A stretch of DNA of 64,000 nt from Trichoplax sp. H2 (taxonomy: Eukaryota > Placozoa > Uniplacotomia > Trichoplacea). Below the pieces are notes generated by a model, which saw only the letters and a list, made by a program, of their open reading frames with translations, did not search any database and had not been told where the DNA came from. Shown piece after piece: positions 1 to 12,299 of the stretch. The stretch lies in NCBI GenBank assembly GCA_003344405.1, contig NOWV01000155.1, forward strand, positions 62,001 to 126,000, read 5' to 3'. Within the stretch, counting starts at the first letter, position 1; each line of letters opens with the position of its first letter. Both the position numbers and the translations under genes were made by a program.

Positions 1-148
1 GAACAGGTAATTAGTCTAATGAAGACTTGCACCTTTGTGAATAGGTGTGAAAAATTATGTCCTCTTCTCTTAAATATATCTACACTAGAAATGCAATAGT
101 TCAATTACAAATAAATAAATAGTTACAGTTTCATCCATTATAGCTTAC

Positions 149-3100
149 CCATCATTTGTATCGTGATCTTCGTTACTTGGATTAATCTTTTCAACTTTTG
201 CAGTATTTTCTGGAGCACTGACATTTTCGCTGCTATCTTGAATTTTTTTAAATTTACTCGAACTTTTCTTCACCGCAGCTTTTTCTGTGACCGTATATTC
301 CTAACCGTTACAAAGTATATATATAAATATATGTATATATTATAAAAAGCATGTTATACTATTCAATTAACGAACAAATTATTCGATCTTTTCAATAGCT
401 TTTCAATCGTACAACATTCTATTATTGATGCTATCGATTTAATTACTGTAATGAATAAATTATTTGGTATTTTGAAGCTTTTTTTGTTGTGAGAATTTGA
501 TATATACTTTATTAAACAAATAATTCATATACCTCAAATTCTGGCCACCTCGTTTCCATTCTCGCTCCAAATTGTTCAGCAAAACCACATAAGTCGCGCC
601 CTGAATCAGCCTTTTCAATAGTTTGTAGCATTTCATTATATATCTTGGAAAAGCTAGAATGATTGATAGATAGAAAGTATCAAGTCAAACATTTGCAAAG
701 CATAGGTTAAGCATCGATAAAGCATATAAACCATAAGCTATACTAGTTATTTTTGATCACGCAATATAGAAATATAGGCGTTAAGAACATATTGGTAATG
801 ACGTTATATCCATGTTTACGATATTGTAATTTATTCGATTCGAAGTACTTACTTAGGATTATCAGCAATATTAACACAATTGTGAATTACTACCAACATT
901 TCTTTAAAAAAGATTAACCGATCTTCTTCAAACGCTTGCCATCTATCGAATTCTTCGGTCATGCTCTTTTGATAACTGTCATTAAAAGTTGTTAAATCCT
1001 CTAATCTTTCTTTATATCTGTCTTTTGCTCGACTAGCTTCTTTACTGGCCTTATCAGCTTTGTCACGAATTTTCTTAACTTGATCAGCAGCCATATTGTT
1101 ATCGCTTTCAGCAGTATTTAGTTGTTTATTATTGTTATCCTCAGCCTTTGCGGCTGAATAATACTCTTTCTTAGCTTTAACCACTTTCTCAAAACGTTTA
1201 GCCCAAGGCTTTTGGATACGGCTAAAATTATCATCACAGTCTCTAGTTTCTTTGTAGTGCATCATTGACTTATGATAATGGTCTTTTTTCCATTTTTTGA
1301 CAGAGTCATAAGCTTTACTTAATAATTTCTCTCTAACGTCAGCGTGTAAATTAGCTACCTCATCAGCTTCAGTAAAGCAGGCCTTCCATGATTCTTCCAT
1401 AGTACCATATTCAGGGCCATTTTGGATACTAGAGCGCCAGTCAGATGCCCAACGCTTTAAACTTCGTGCATATGCACGCTCCAATTCCATACGATCACGA
1501 ATCATAGCTAGCATATCATCGCATAACCTATAACAGCGTTAGATCCACTGTTAGTAACGACATATAATTAAGTCTTGTTACAGTAACTTTCAGAAATTGG
1601 TGATTTTATAAGCATGATAACGGCATTGCGATCATGTTGAACATCTTAAAAAGCCTATTCAATTAGTACCATATTTATAGTGGTTCTCTATTTTGCTGTT
1701 ACGATCATCGTCTCATTCTCAAAGATAGAAATTATCTATTAGTATAGCAATCGAATCAACAACTAAATCGCAATTTTGGAAGTGAAATATTTGTAAACTT
1801 GGCATGCAAAATGTTCTTGTTAGTATTGTTATGATAAAGTGATAATTATTCTACTGTAATTTATTCAGTTTATCAATAGGCGTAATTCCCTATATTATGC
1901 GCCATTCAACGTAAATCAAATAAAGCCCAACCAAAATGACGATTAGCGACCGGTTTCTAAGTTCTACTTAAGATGAAGCTGTACATACATTGATGAAAAT
2001 TAGCAACGGTTAATGTTGATAAACAATTTATATTTATGCAATCTTTGATAGAAGATTATGAATATCAATTGATAATTACTGAACAGGTGGATATCCTTTC
2101 CTACGGCTACTAAAAGTATTCTTCTTGCTGCCAATTATAAAAAGAGATCCACTGAATGATCAACTATGCTATACATGCGACCTAGGTCTACATTATCATT
2201 CCTATTCTTCACATTAAAGATATAACTAATACGCATATTAGTTTATAAATAGGAATAAGCAATTTGAAATCCCATGGAATTAATTCTTAGTATTATACAC
2301 CCTAGACCGTGAACTACCGTACTCCCTTTACCTCTAATAGTTCACAATTAGGCCTAGATCATCTTTCCTGTTATTCATGTTCAAGGAATACCGTAAATAA
2401 AGCATACGGAATGAGTTTATCATCAGCAATAGTCAATCTTAATTCACATGGACAGAATTTTTTCAACATAATTTGCTCTAGGCCTAAATCATTATTCCTC
2501 TTATTTAAGATTTTGCGTCCATCAACAGGAATAGCCAGTTTCAATGGACATGAAATTCATTTTAACATTATTATTTATCATAGGACCAAAGGATTATTTC
2601 TTTATTCCACATTTCCACTCTACATACAAGCCCATGTATTTAAATATATATATTAGATCAGGATCAATTGCTAAGCTGAATGGAATAGCCTCAGGTTAAT
2701 ATGCTAGTAACAGCTACTAAAATCGATTTATTATTGGTCATTAGTCAATCTATTCTCCAAAACGACAAGTATCATGGTAGCCCATTCAGACAGAACATAA
2801 TCTACTACGAATAAAATGAATTTCAACAGCATCTCCATTATTCCATTTTAAAGTAATTGAAAGGCATGAATTAAAATTACCCTCTACAATGCAGCTCTAT
2901 CAATATTGGTTATAATTAGTAATGAATACAATATGAGAAATTTGTACTCTAGCATGCCTCTAGGTTATAAGGGTTTACTACTTTTAAAACGTGTCATTCA
3001 AATTCTATTTTCCCGTCGTTCAGTGATATGCAAGCTAAAATTAATCAATATAACGAACAAGATGGAAATCGTGCCTAGAATACATTCACAAGCGTTATAG

Positions 3101-6100
3101 TTTCGTCCCTATCTGAAATTACTAGTATTTTTGATCGGTCCTTTTCTTTTTCGACTGATCATGACTTCTTTCGCAATCTGGGTATAACCCTAATGTACTG
3201 TATACTAAATAGTAGATCCTCAATTGTAGATGTTGGATTTCGACATGTTGACCACTACAGTACAAATAAGAACTAGAATTTTTAGGCTTGAGTTATAGAG
3301 ATAGTTCAGTTCTTTTAACAATATTTTGGACACTGTAATCAGATTAAAATCGAGATTATTAACAATACTATTTCAGTGCTAGGATCTTCTCTCTAACGAG
3401 AATGTTCTCTCCCGTGAATACATCAGGATTCATTGACAACCATTAGTATCCTACTGCTGGCTATGATTTCTTCTGTCAGTAATAGAATATTCAATTCATT
3501 TTATTCACTTAAATTAAGATACAACCATTCGTATAAGCAGACCAAACCAGGTTACAACATATACTAGTATTGGTATATCAGTTTATAAGGCTATCCAATT
3601 ACAGCCTTACAGCCATCACAACCATTTGCTCTTAATATTGAAGCGGAAACACTGCCTCCACTTTTAGATAGTCCTCCTACATCAGGAGAATTTGTCAATG
3701 CCAGACCGTTGGCTTAACATTTTGTCAACTGTCAGTAAGGTCCTGCATGCCATCGATATGTGCAGGTTAGTGTCTAGATAGTAATAATCGTTTAATTCTT
3801 CTTACGCAATAGAGTGATCATAGCGATTGATCTTAAATGAATTATTTTTGACCTTTTTGCCAATTAATTAACTAATTCTAATTCAATTTAATCTTTAAAT
3901 CTGAGATTGGATAACAAAAATTGGAAAAAATTATCCAACTCCAATTCGTGTTGTATCTAGCGCCAGTCTAATTGTAAAAGCCTAGAGGGTAATGATAGTT
4001 TAGAAATAGGCCAGAAAACTATAACCATAAGCCGAAGCAACGGTTTATAAAGCCACTTACAGTTTATCGTACTGTACACCTGTCTATTTTTGATCGCAGT
4101 AGGGGTAGAAATTGATTATCGCAATAAGAAAGTCATGACATGATTGCGTGCTATTTCAATTGCTAACACCATGCGGTAATAGCTAAACAAATCTACTGAC
4201 TAAACATTAACATCATTTACGGATGGAATTATTAAACAATTCCACAGCAGTAGTCAAAGGACAACTTTAATATGTACCAATGGCTGTATACTGTACTATA
4301 AATGTACACATTTAGAAGAGAGCCAGTTCTGATTACTAATATGTTTAGTCAGTATTCTCAGCGAATTTTTTTTATCATCAAAAGCGCTGCCAATGACAAC
4401 CTAATCAACATTGCAAGTGAAGGAATTCAATCTAGCGTTATTCAATAATGAAATACGAATAATTAACTGTTATTATTACAATGCAATCCAGGCGTAAAAG
4501 CTAACGTCAATATTGGAGAACAGAGAAGGTTGTGGAAATTTCTTACTGAAGAAAGTCAAGAAAATTTCCAGTTGACTTGAACTTCATTTTTGGTCAATAG
4601 AAGCAGGAAAAACAATCTGGCGAATTCTTTTCAAGGATCGGATAAAATAACAACGTCAACAGTACGGATTATATCGTAACGACTGGTTCATTTTAGTAGT
4701 TCAAAGCAATCAACTTGGCCATTGGTAGCCAAGAAAGCGATTGCATTGGTGATAGAGTATTAAATGTCAAGTTTGATGTTGAAAAAGTCAAGTACAATGA
4801 CATCATTTAGAAATCAGTCATAAAAGATTAAAAGCGAACAAATTAGGGAAAGGCATGACTAGCTCGCCAATCAATCCCAGATGTGAAGATTCAATTCCCA
4901 ATCCATTAAAGATAGGACTATTGTAACGACCACTTTGATTCATTTTTAATAGTTCTATATAATAATAATCAATAGCAACACCACAAACTAATGAAGTAGT
5001 GCAGTTAGCTTCTGGGATGGATCAACTTATATGTATTAGCCAATCGGAATGCATTCAAATCATTCCAATATATAAATACGGTAGATTAATTTTCGCTACA
5101 ATCTCCAGCAGGGATGATCGCAATCCCGCTCTTTGTCGATAACACACAGTATGCAAGAATCAAGTATAGAATCAATAAGAGTTTCCATCCCAGTAAGCTA
5201 AAGTTCTTTTTTAATGTAACTGTGGTTGAAAGGTTAGAAATCAAGCAAAACTGTAAAATCATTCTTCGTCCCGAGTGGAATGAATCCAATGTCAATGCCC
5301 GTCGCTATAACTGATTATTTTCTATTACTAATAAATCCATCGTTGAGTAGGCATCCTAGAATCATTAAGGCCAATTTACCTCTAAGTAGGATGATTTGCA
5401 AACCTCTCGAGTGGACAAGTAAAGTTTTGGATTTATGTTGCTTCAAGTTTTCTGACGCTATTAATTGATGAAAGGTTAAAAAAGTAGCACAAACTAATGC
5501 TTCATGTCCACCATGATCTACTTGTATCCAACTATTGCAGAAGGGTTAAATCGCATCATCGCATTTTACCTCTTTCTATAGTTGTCAATTACATCGAAAA
5601 CGGTGCAGTTGCCATCATCAAATAAACTTATATTATTAGAGCCAACTGATCTATCATGGTTATGATTTGTAACAGACAAGTTGAGTTGCAATCGAACGTA
5701 TTCCATTCTTATCAATTCCATATTCATCGGCTGTTGTCATTTTATTGTACAGTACTGAGTAACACTTGCTTTATATTATCTAAAATTATTCTTAGATAGG
5801 AGTCTAATCAAGAATAACGCAACAATGTTATCGAATATATTCCACATTTCCAGTTTAAACATCGATTCGAGCCTTATGCATCCAATCCGAGTACGTCGCA
5901 ATGATGTCATTGTTGATTGGCTAGTCAATATGTTCAAACGGTTTGATGCTAATTATAATTATTACGAGCGGGATTAACTCTGTGATGAGCATGATTCGAG
6001 AACTTACAATCATTTTAAAAAATCGATCAATGCCTAACAAAAGTCACAACCAAGATGATAGAGTAATAGACGGATAGTTGAAAGGAGCATAAAGTAAAAT

Positions 6101-7268
6101 AGTCTCTCCCAAATTGAAGCTTCAAAGTCAATTCATTTACAGCTTGGAAAGTGGAGACGGTGAAAAAAAGGAAAGATACAATGATAACAAAATCTGTTAT
6201 TTGCCTAACTGCAAAAAATACAAATGAACAGAAGTAGGGTGTATCAATCTTAGGTAGATAGATAGGAATGATTGTCTTGTATTTCAAGAAAAAGATGTGT
6301 AACCTAAAGGGGAAATACGAGTATTACTGAATTGTCGTCAAATTCGTTATCAAGATGATCCTATTTGTCCTTTAGAAAGACAAGGTAGAAAGTGATGGAA
6401 AAGCAGCATAGTGTCTCTATTACGAGTATTGATTGTACTCTATTTTAAGAAAGCTTGTCATCGACATGATCGTATCGATATTTTTGTAAACTCTCATAAT
6501 TTCTTCCTATTTTTTATAGTGTATACTGTATTATTGTCTCCCGATGTCAGCATAAAAACTAGGCCGAGATTGTAATAAAGTTATTGAAAAGTATTTCTAT
6601 CTCTACTTGAAGCCATTCCATCATTGATGACATACTACCCCTGTCCATGACTAGAGTAAACTTTGTCCAACGAGTCTCGATTTATTGCAACCAATGGTTA
6701 ATCAATACGATTTGAAGTAGACTAGCGTAGGCCATCCTAAAGGCAATGTCAATGAAAGCTAAGATAGTAATGCAAATATGACATTGGTTAGCCATCATCA
6801 TCACGTTAATGTCGGTGATTACGAGAGCCTTTGCACCCGATCAAAGGAGCAAGTTGATGCAAGAAGAATGCATGATCCAGTATTGAAAAGTTTGAGAAAT
6901 GGATCAAGATGAAAAAATACAATGAGAATGAGAGTGTATCATATCGAATAGTTAGGATTGCAAAGCGATAAAATAGAAGGCTAATTAAGTTAACAGGAAA
7001 GAAGTCATGATGATGATCTAGAATCGACTAGACCTCAACTATCCACTCGTCTTAGTCTACCACTACTCGTTTGCCGCGATGATGATTACACAGCTATCGT
7101 AGTTTACCGTTATTTCTCGTCATCAACTTACTTCACACCATCATCCACTCGCTTGACAGTTCTCTTATAATTGCCAATATCCCAAAATGTACTTGCAGCA
7201 TCTCGGATATTTTCTAAACTAGCATCGCGTCCTTTATTCGACGCGGCTTCCATGTTATAATTCGGCAT
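149..7268 (-). CDS. PACSIN: PACSIN/syndapin F-BAR protein, 3' end outside window
   Basis: Membrane-bending F-BAR adaptor that links endocytosis to actin. Coding exons are 7132-7268, 853-1527, 533-653 and 149-300; all junctions are GT-AG and in phase, giving about 361 residues. The start MPNYNMEAAS leads into the family signature FWDIGNYKRTVKRVDDG, which joins across the long intron to LCDDMLAMIRDRMELERAYA; GPEYGTMEESW, PWAKRFEKVVKAKKEYY and NFSKIYNEMLQ follow in PACSIN order. The last visible exon is a Lys/Ser/Glu-rich linker ending on a donor at 148. The SH3 domain expected next is not in bases 1-148, so it must lie beyond the left edge. Intron 1 (1528-7131) is 5.6 kb, far longer than other introns here. 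The first exon is identified from splice phase and family similarity, with high confidence. Confidence 0.93.
1528..7131. other. 5.6 kb first intron of PACSIN, no exon seen
   Basis: No coding exon or RNA gene was recognised. Parts look like decayed tandem repeats: words around AGGCCTA followed by ATCAT and CTTATT recur near 2185, 2351 and 2484. A block at 4677-4710 (GTAACGAC, GTTCATTTT, TAGTTC) recurs with changes at 4924-4960. The open frames at 2309-2656 and 2906-3100 lack any recognisable domain and are most likely chance. Confidence 0.5.
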
Positions 7269-8600
7269 GTTGATTAGTCACACCCTACGCCACCTTGATT
7301 GCTCTACAACAACATTCAAAGGTAAATAATTTGTATGCGATTGGGGTAGCGCTCTTTAACTTAGTAGGTAGTTAGTTGCTGGCAAGTCTGATCGAGCTTG
7401 TACACTGTAAGGATCGAGTACCACCCTCGCCTTAGATCTAATCATGGTGCTGCGAACAAGGATTACTAGAGATCATTGCGTCTTGATTGCGCACCGGTTT
7501 AGCCGGTCATTTCATGGCGCTTTTTGGATTTTTGGGAGGGGAATTTTCCATATTAAACCTCCAACTGGGTAGAATAGAGTACAATGGAAGAGGCTAATGG
7601 AATGCAATCTACTTGCTGGCCTTCCTCTCCATTTTACAGTACACTACAAAATCAATTTGCCAGCTCTTTTAGTCGATAGTCTAGTGTAACAGGATGCTTG
7701 TGGACTACTACCTGCTATTGTAGAAATAACGAGGCTGACTAGATTGATGGCTATCCTTTTGCTGGTCATTTTTACCCAAATGTGCAAGTACTTTCCGACA
7801 TACTGTAGCAGTTACGCCTGTTGATGATCGGATTCAAATCGTCCTCTAGAGAATCGATTGGGGTCAAAATCGAAACGTCAACAGCTGCTACTAACGACTT
7901 GTAAGGGGAAATCAATACCTTTTTGCTATAGTCTGACATCGAGTTTAGTATAGATTGGATGTAGACTGACTTTTGGTGCAAAATGGACTTGCAAAAGACG
8001 TAACCTATACCAGCAAGTGATGACAAAATAACTCCATCGACAGTGCTCATATCGTGAACAGGTCTACAGCATGTCCATTGCACAAAAGATCACACTGTAC
8101 AGTTGGCCGAAGAGACCCTACACTACGCACAGTACGTAGTATACTGTTGGAAGGAATAAAACTTGCAAATCAGCTCCAAGTTTAAATGATCGCTTATGGA
8201 ATCAAAATAGCTTGATCATGGCACTGAGTAAAGTGGTGCTCTCCTCAGCACTCTTTCAAACAATACTGTACGAGCATGGACTTCTGAGACAAATAAAGTA
8301 GTTGTATGACAAGTCCCTGGTACGGGATGATTGATTGAGTTATTAGAAATGAAAATAAATCATGATCGTAATAGTATCGAGCGTCTTTCTCTGCTTCAAA
8401 TCAATTATTAGTGGCTATGACAGTGATTGTCCTAGTTCTTATCCCTGCTATGGATTTCACTATCATGGGTTTTAAAACTTGAACTCTAAAAACCGTCGAA
8501 AAATCGAAAAGTAGTTCATGGAGATCCTTACTATAGAGGACTATCCGGCGGGTACGGTACAGTACGGTTCGGTACAGTTATAGTAGTACCGAGACCTAGA

Positions 8601-8627
8601 ACGGTTCGGTTCGGTTCGGTTCGGTTC
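8601..8627. repeat. Pentamer microsatellite (CGGTT)n
   Basis: About five head-to-tail copies of CGGTT, preceded at 8548-8575 by looser GGTAC/CGGTT words. It lies about 180 bp upstream of the RPS10 5'TOP start. Confidence 0.85.
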
Positions 8628-8642
8628 AGTACCCTTAAGGGT

Positions 8643-8765
8643 TTGCGGTGTACAGTACTGTACAGTACTGTACACTGTACAGTGTACAGTGTGCTGTCCA
8701 GCTGTCTGATTACAGTGTACAGTACTCTATTACACAGTGTACAGTGTACCATAGTACTGTACTGC
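8643..8765. repeat. Cluster of TACAGTACTGTA / TACACTGTAC palindromic words
   Basis: Overlapping self-complementary words (TACAGTACTGTA, GTACACTGTAC, CACTGTACAGTG) fill most of this stretch. The same words cluster in two other divergent promoter spacers of the window (14229-14466 and 30955-31770). Confidence 0.8.
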
Positions 8766-8806
8766 AAATGGTCCTGCATGGCTGTACACATGCGCATCAA
8801 AATTAA

Positions 8807-8821
8807 CTTCTCTCCCTTTTT
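8807..8821 (+). promoter_or_regulatory. 5'TOP pyrimidine tract at RPS10 transcription start
   Basis: CTTCTCTCCCTTTTT is an uninterrupted pyrimidine run beginning with C, placed 37 bases before a strong donor (GTAAGT at 8844). This is the terminal oligopyrimidine leader typical of ribosomal-protein mRNAs, which couples translation to TOR/LARP1 signalling in other animals. The exact start base is inferred. Confidence 0.7.
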
Positions 8822-11123
8822 ACTCGTGGTGGAGAAGAAGACGGTAAGTGAACATGGCTGCGATCAACAGCATAACTCGAATCGTGCTATAATGCTAACC
8901 ATCCGTTGTCTTATTTGGATAATCAATGTAGAAAATAATAGTCTATTTATCACTACAACTAGTATATCCATTTTGTATTCGTTCTTACTTGTGATCGTTG
9001 AGAAATGAAGGATTGTAATAGCGATAGGAAGGATGGCTGACTGATTCCTGTGTCATTAGGATAATCCATGTTACTTTTTGCCTTTGCCATTCTTAAATGC
9101 TCTTTATATACGTGATATAGTACACTAACAGTCTTGCACAAGGAGCTGTGTTTCTTTAAGCTACTGTCTTAAATGCTTCATGGAGTTATTCGACAATCTG
9201 TGCCGATTGCTCACAGCAATCGGTTGTTCTACTATCGATATTTCCTACAAGTAGACAGTGTCGATCGATCTCGGTTAGACCTATGAGTGATCTATTACAA
9301 GGACAGTATGGTGATTAATTGACCTCATTTTGCGTTGTTAGACGGTCTACCATGTTGATCCCCAAGAAGAATTTGATCTTAGTTTACGAACGTTTGTTCA
9401 ATGATGGCGTCATGGTCGCTAAAAAGGATTTTAATGCCCCTAAACATCCTGAACTTGAAACTGTTCCTAACTTGCAAGTCATCAAAGCTTGTCAGGTAAG
9501 GTGATACGCATTAACGACGCAAATTGCAAAAGTGATCATGGACTTGCTGAATAAGTAAAGTTATTGAAGCTCATGAGTAGTAGTTAGATATAATGTACGT
9601 TCAGTGCGTGCAACGTATAGGCTTATAGACGAAAAAATTAAACCTAATTTGGAACCCATTTTAGCAGTAATATTGATCAAAGTACAGTTGTCCTTTAATA
9701 CTGTCAGCGGTTTTCTACAGTTTACTTTCTGTCTAATGAGGCTAACAGTTGAACAATGTCTCAATGTTACTTCCATCTAACGTTGAACATCTACAGTCTC
9801 TTTACAAGGATTCTTACTTATTCCATGGCAAGTCGAGTATTATTGATGCTTTGTAGTATGCAGTACATAGTGTAGCCATGTTTACCTTTGATCGATATGA
9901 AACTGCTAGATGGTGCAACAGAGTTACTATGCCGCGTCATTCGATAACCTGAATTTTTATTCAATCCTCTACAGTCATTAAAATCACGCGGCTATGTAAA
10001 AGAACAATTCGCTTGGAGACACTACTACTGGTCTTTAACCAACGAAGGGATTGACTTTTTGCGCAATTACTTGCATTTGCCAGCTGAAATTGTACCTACT
10101 ACATTGAAACGCCAGGCTAAACCTGAGCCACCTCGTCCTTCCAAAGGATTTTATAGAGGTAAATTATCTTTCAAAGCATCGATTAGTGTACCAAGTCACC
10201 TTGCTTGTTAGGATCAATTCGATTAGACGAATATGATCCGCTAGTTCTTTGTAATAGTTCACTAAGGTAATCATGATGACTCTTTCCTGCTAATCTAGGT
10301 GACGATCGTCCTCGCCGTGATGACAGAGATAGATCAGATAGAGAAGGTTATAGAAGAGGTAAACACTACACACTAGTAGGAAAGGATGATACACACGTGG
10401 ATGCTACTACAATCACAGATTTTAACTTTCTACGTTGTGAAGCAGAATCACTGCTCTTCAACCTCCATAATTTCTATAGACGACACAGGATAGAGTTGTC
10501 GCTCTTACGTTTGCTATAATGCAAGTCAACACTCTATCTTAGTAGACTGCTAATAAGCAGTCCATGATCTGGGTTAATTTTTTGCCTTGCAATAATAATC
10601 CCTGTAATACTCACCGCAGTGCCGATAATTACGTAGGCATTCGCGGTCCATTTGCTAGGGACAGTATCCGTCTCCTTTCATGTATTCATTCTGATTTGTA
10701 GGATGTTGATGGTGAATGCATTTCGTACACGAAATTATTAAAAACCAACTATTAAACAGTTGATCAACTTGCTACATTATATTACTGTCGTGTTTTACCG
10801 TATTCTTAGATGATACGTGTTGATCAATCCTTGGAACTTGCAAATACATCATTTATTATCGATTTAGACATCAGCTAATAGCGATTTATTACATTTTTTG
10901 ATACAGATGGCGGTAAAAGAGTTGGAGCTGGTAGTAACTTTGAACCTCAATTCGTAAGTTCCGAACATGCATTTTCGATACTACCATTATTTTAATATTG
11001 ATATGTACGCGTATAATTGTTAATTTCGTATTAAACTTTGGTATTTATTCCTGCCTTTTTTTTTATAAACAGCGCGGTGGTGCTGGCTTTGGTCGCGGTC
11101 GTGGATTCGGTTCTTCCAGTTAG
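8807..11123 (+). CDS. RPS10: Small ribosomal subunit protein eS10 (RPS10); span includes 5' non-coding exon
   Basis: Component of the 40S subunit head. A non-coding first exon (8807-8843) with a 5'TOP tract is followed by coding exons 9352-9495 (exon begins 9342), 9975-10158, 10299-10358, 10907-10953 and 11073-11123. The product is 161 residues, close to the human protein. It starts [19 protein letters not shown], then [40 protein letters not shown] and [20 protein letters not shown], as in eS10. The tail is Arg/Asp-rich and ends in [11 protein letters not shown], matching the Gly-Arg tail of the family. The start codon is the first ATG after the acceptor at 9341. An AATAAA signal lies at 11191. 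Introns were scanned for hosted snoRNAs; no convincing box C/D or H/ACA gene was found. Confidence 0.97.
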
Positions 11124-11190
11124 AAAGAATTAAACAATGACTAACCGTAACTGTATTTCTACTAAGATCGGTTGTGTATAATACGCTGTT

Positions 11191-11196
11191 AATAAA
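11191..11196 (+). terminator. RPS10 polyadenylation signal AATAAA
   Basis: AATAAA lies 68 bases after the RPS10 stop codon, the usual distance for a short ribosomal-protein 3' UTR. Confidence 0.75.
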
Positions 11197-12299
11197 AGGA
11201 ACTTGAAATCGTAGATAGTTTTGGCGTGCGTTTATTATTTGTTGCTGTGTGATATCCACGTATATTAGTAGCAATAAGTAAGATAAAATATCATTAGAGA
11301 ATTGACGTAATTTAATTTGCATTCTACTTAAAAAGAGGCCAAATTTTCACTTTTTGATCATAGTTTTAAGATGATTTGGACCACATAATATTTTGATCAC
11401 GCATGACCGCTACGTGTGATTATAATTAATCAATAGTTATGAGTAGGAATCTTTTATAATGGGTAGCAATTATACTTTTCATTTTAAGGGCGATTTTTAG
11501 CGTCCATTTTGCACCGTAAAGAAGGAAAATTATTTGCATTTGAGATGTAAATGTAGTAAATAAGGAAAAATATTAATTTACAAATGTTCCATATCTTAAA
11601 TCTGTACAAAGCATTAGTTATTCATCATCTACACGCGTACTGCACCGGTAATTAATTATATCTTTATAACATAAAGCTTCAAGATGGTAGCAATTAGTAG
11701 AGTGTTTGATCGTGAATATTGCATACTTGTGATCTTTTTAGCAACCATACAGCATAGCAATCTATCAACGCGATCCCTTCAGACATCTTCTAATAACAGA
11801 GTTAACAGCCACGCTCGCCTATATTATCGTAAACTGAAATACAATCTCAATCAAAGCAGAATCAATAAGCGGCATAAGAATGTGTCCATGTCGAAATTTT
11901 GTAGTTAGGATAGCTCTATCGTAACATGTAGTTTCAAGATGAACAGATAAAGGAAAATAACAGCATCTAACTACAGTACTCGTACATGTTGAGATTACAA
12001 ATTAAGTAAAGAGTTGAAATTAAAACCCCTTTTAATCTTGTAGTTCAAGAAGCATCGTGAAGAACCCACTATGTAATAATTTCATTTTGCTATTTATTGG
12101 TGAACTTCGCTTGCAGGAAGAGTTCTCAGTGGCATTGCCAAGCTTGCTATTACGCATTCCGATATCGCATTTGTAAGTATCTACATTATGATTATTATCT
12201 ACTTGTACGAGTATTTATCCTCTTGCTCAAACGCGTCGAGACTCAAGACTGCAGAGTATTCCATGGATCAATACTGCAACAACACCTGTTTCATATTTT
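11197..12299. other. Convergent spacer between RPS10 and ETFRF1
   Basis: About 1.1 kb with no recognised gene. A 74-codon plus frame at 11684-11908 begins with a mildly hydrophobic stretch but resembles nothing known and has no neighbouring exon that I can support. A second frame at 12097-12312 overlaps the ETFRF1 3' end antisense. Confidence 0.5.

Larger units (their letters stand above)
7269..8806. other. Divergent spacer between PACSIN and RPS10
   Basis: This spacer holds the promoters of PACSIN (leftward) and RPS10 (rightward). No gene was recognised. A 103-codon minus-strand frame at 7772-8083 matches nothing I know. The right third is dominated by simple and palindromic repeats (8550-8765), listed separately. 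Confidence 0.5.

Noticed and set aside
1-148. Possible next PACSIN exon after an acceptor near base 88 (minus strand)
   Set aside because: The in-phase translation does not resemble the SH3 domain or linker, so no exon is claimed.
7772-8083. 103-codon minus-strand frame between PACSIN and RPS10
   Set aside because: No recognisable domain, no supporting splice partner, and a length that chance allows in AT-rich DNA.
10159-10906. Possible intron-hosted snoRNA in RPS10
   Set aside because: TGATGA-like and CTGA-like words occur but not at box C/D spacing with a terminal stem.
11684-11908. 74-codon plus frame with hydrophobic start, possible secreted peptide
   Set aside because: No clear cleavage site, no repeats of peptide units, no flanking exon and no family resemblance.
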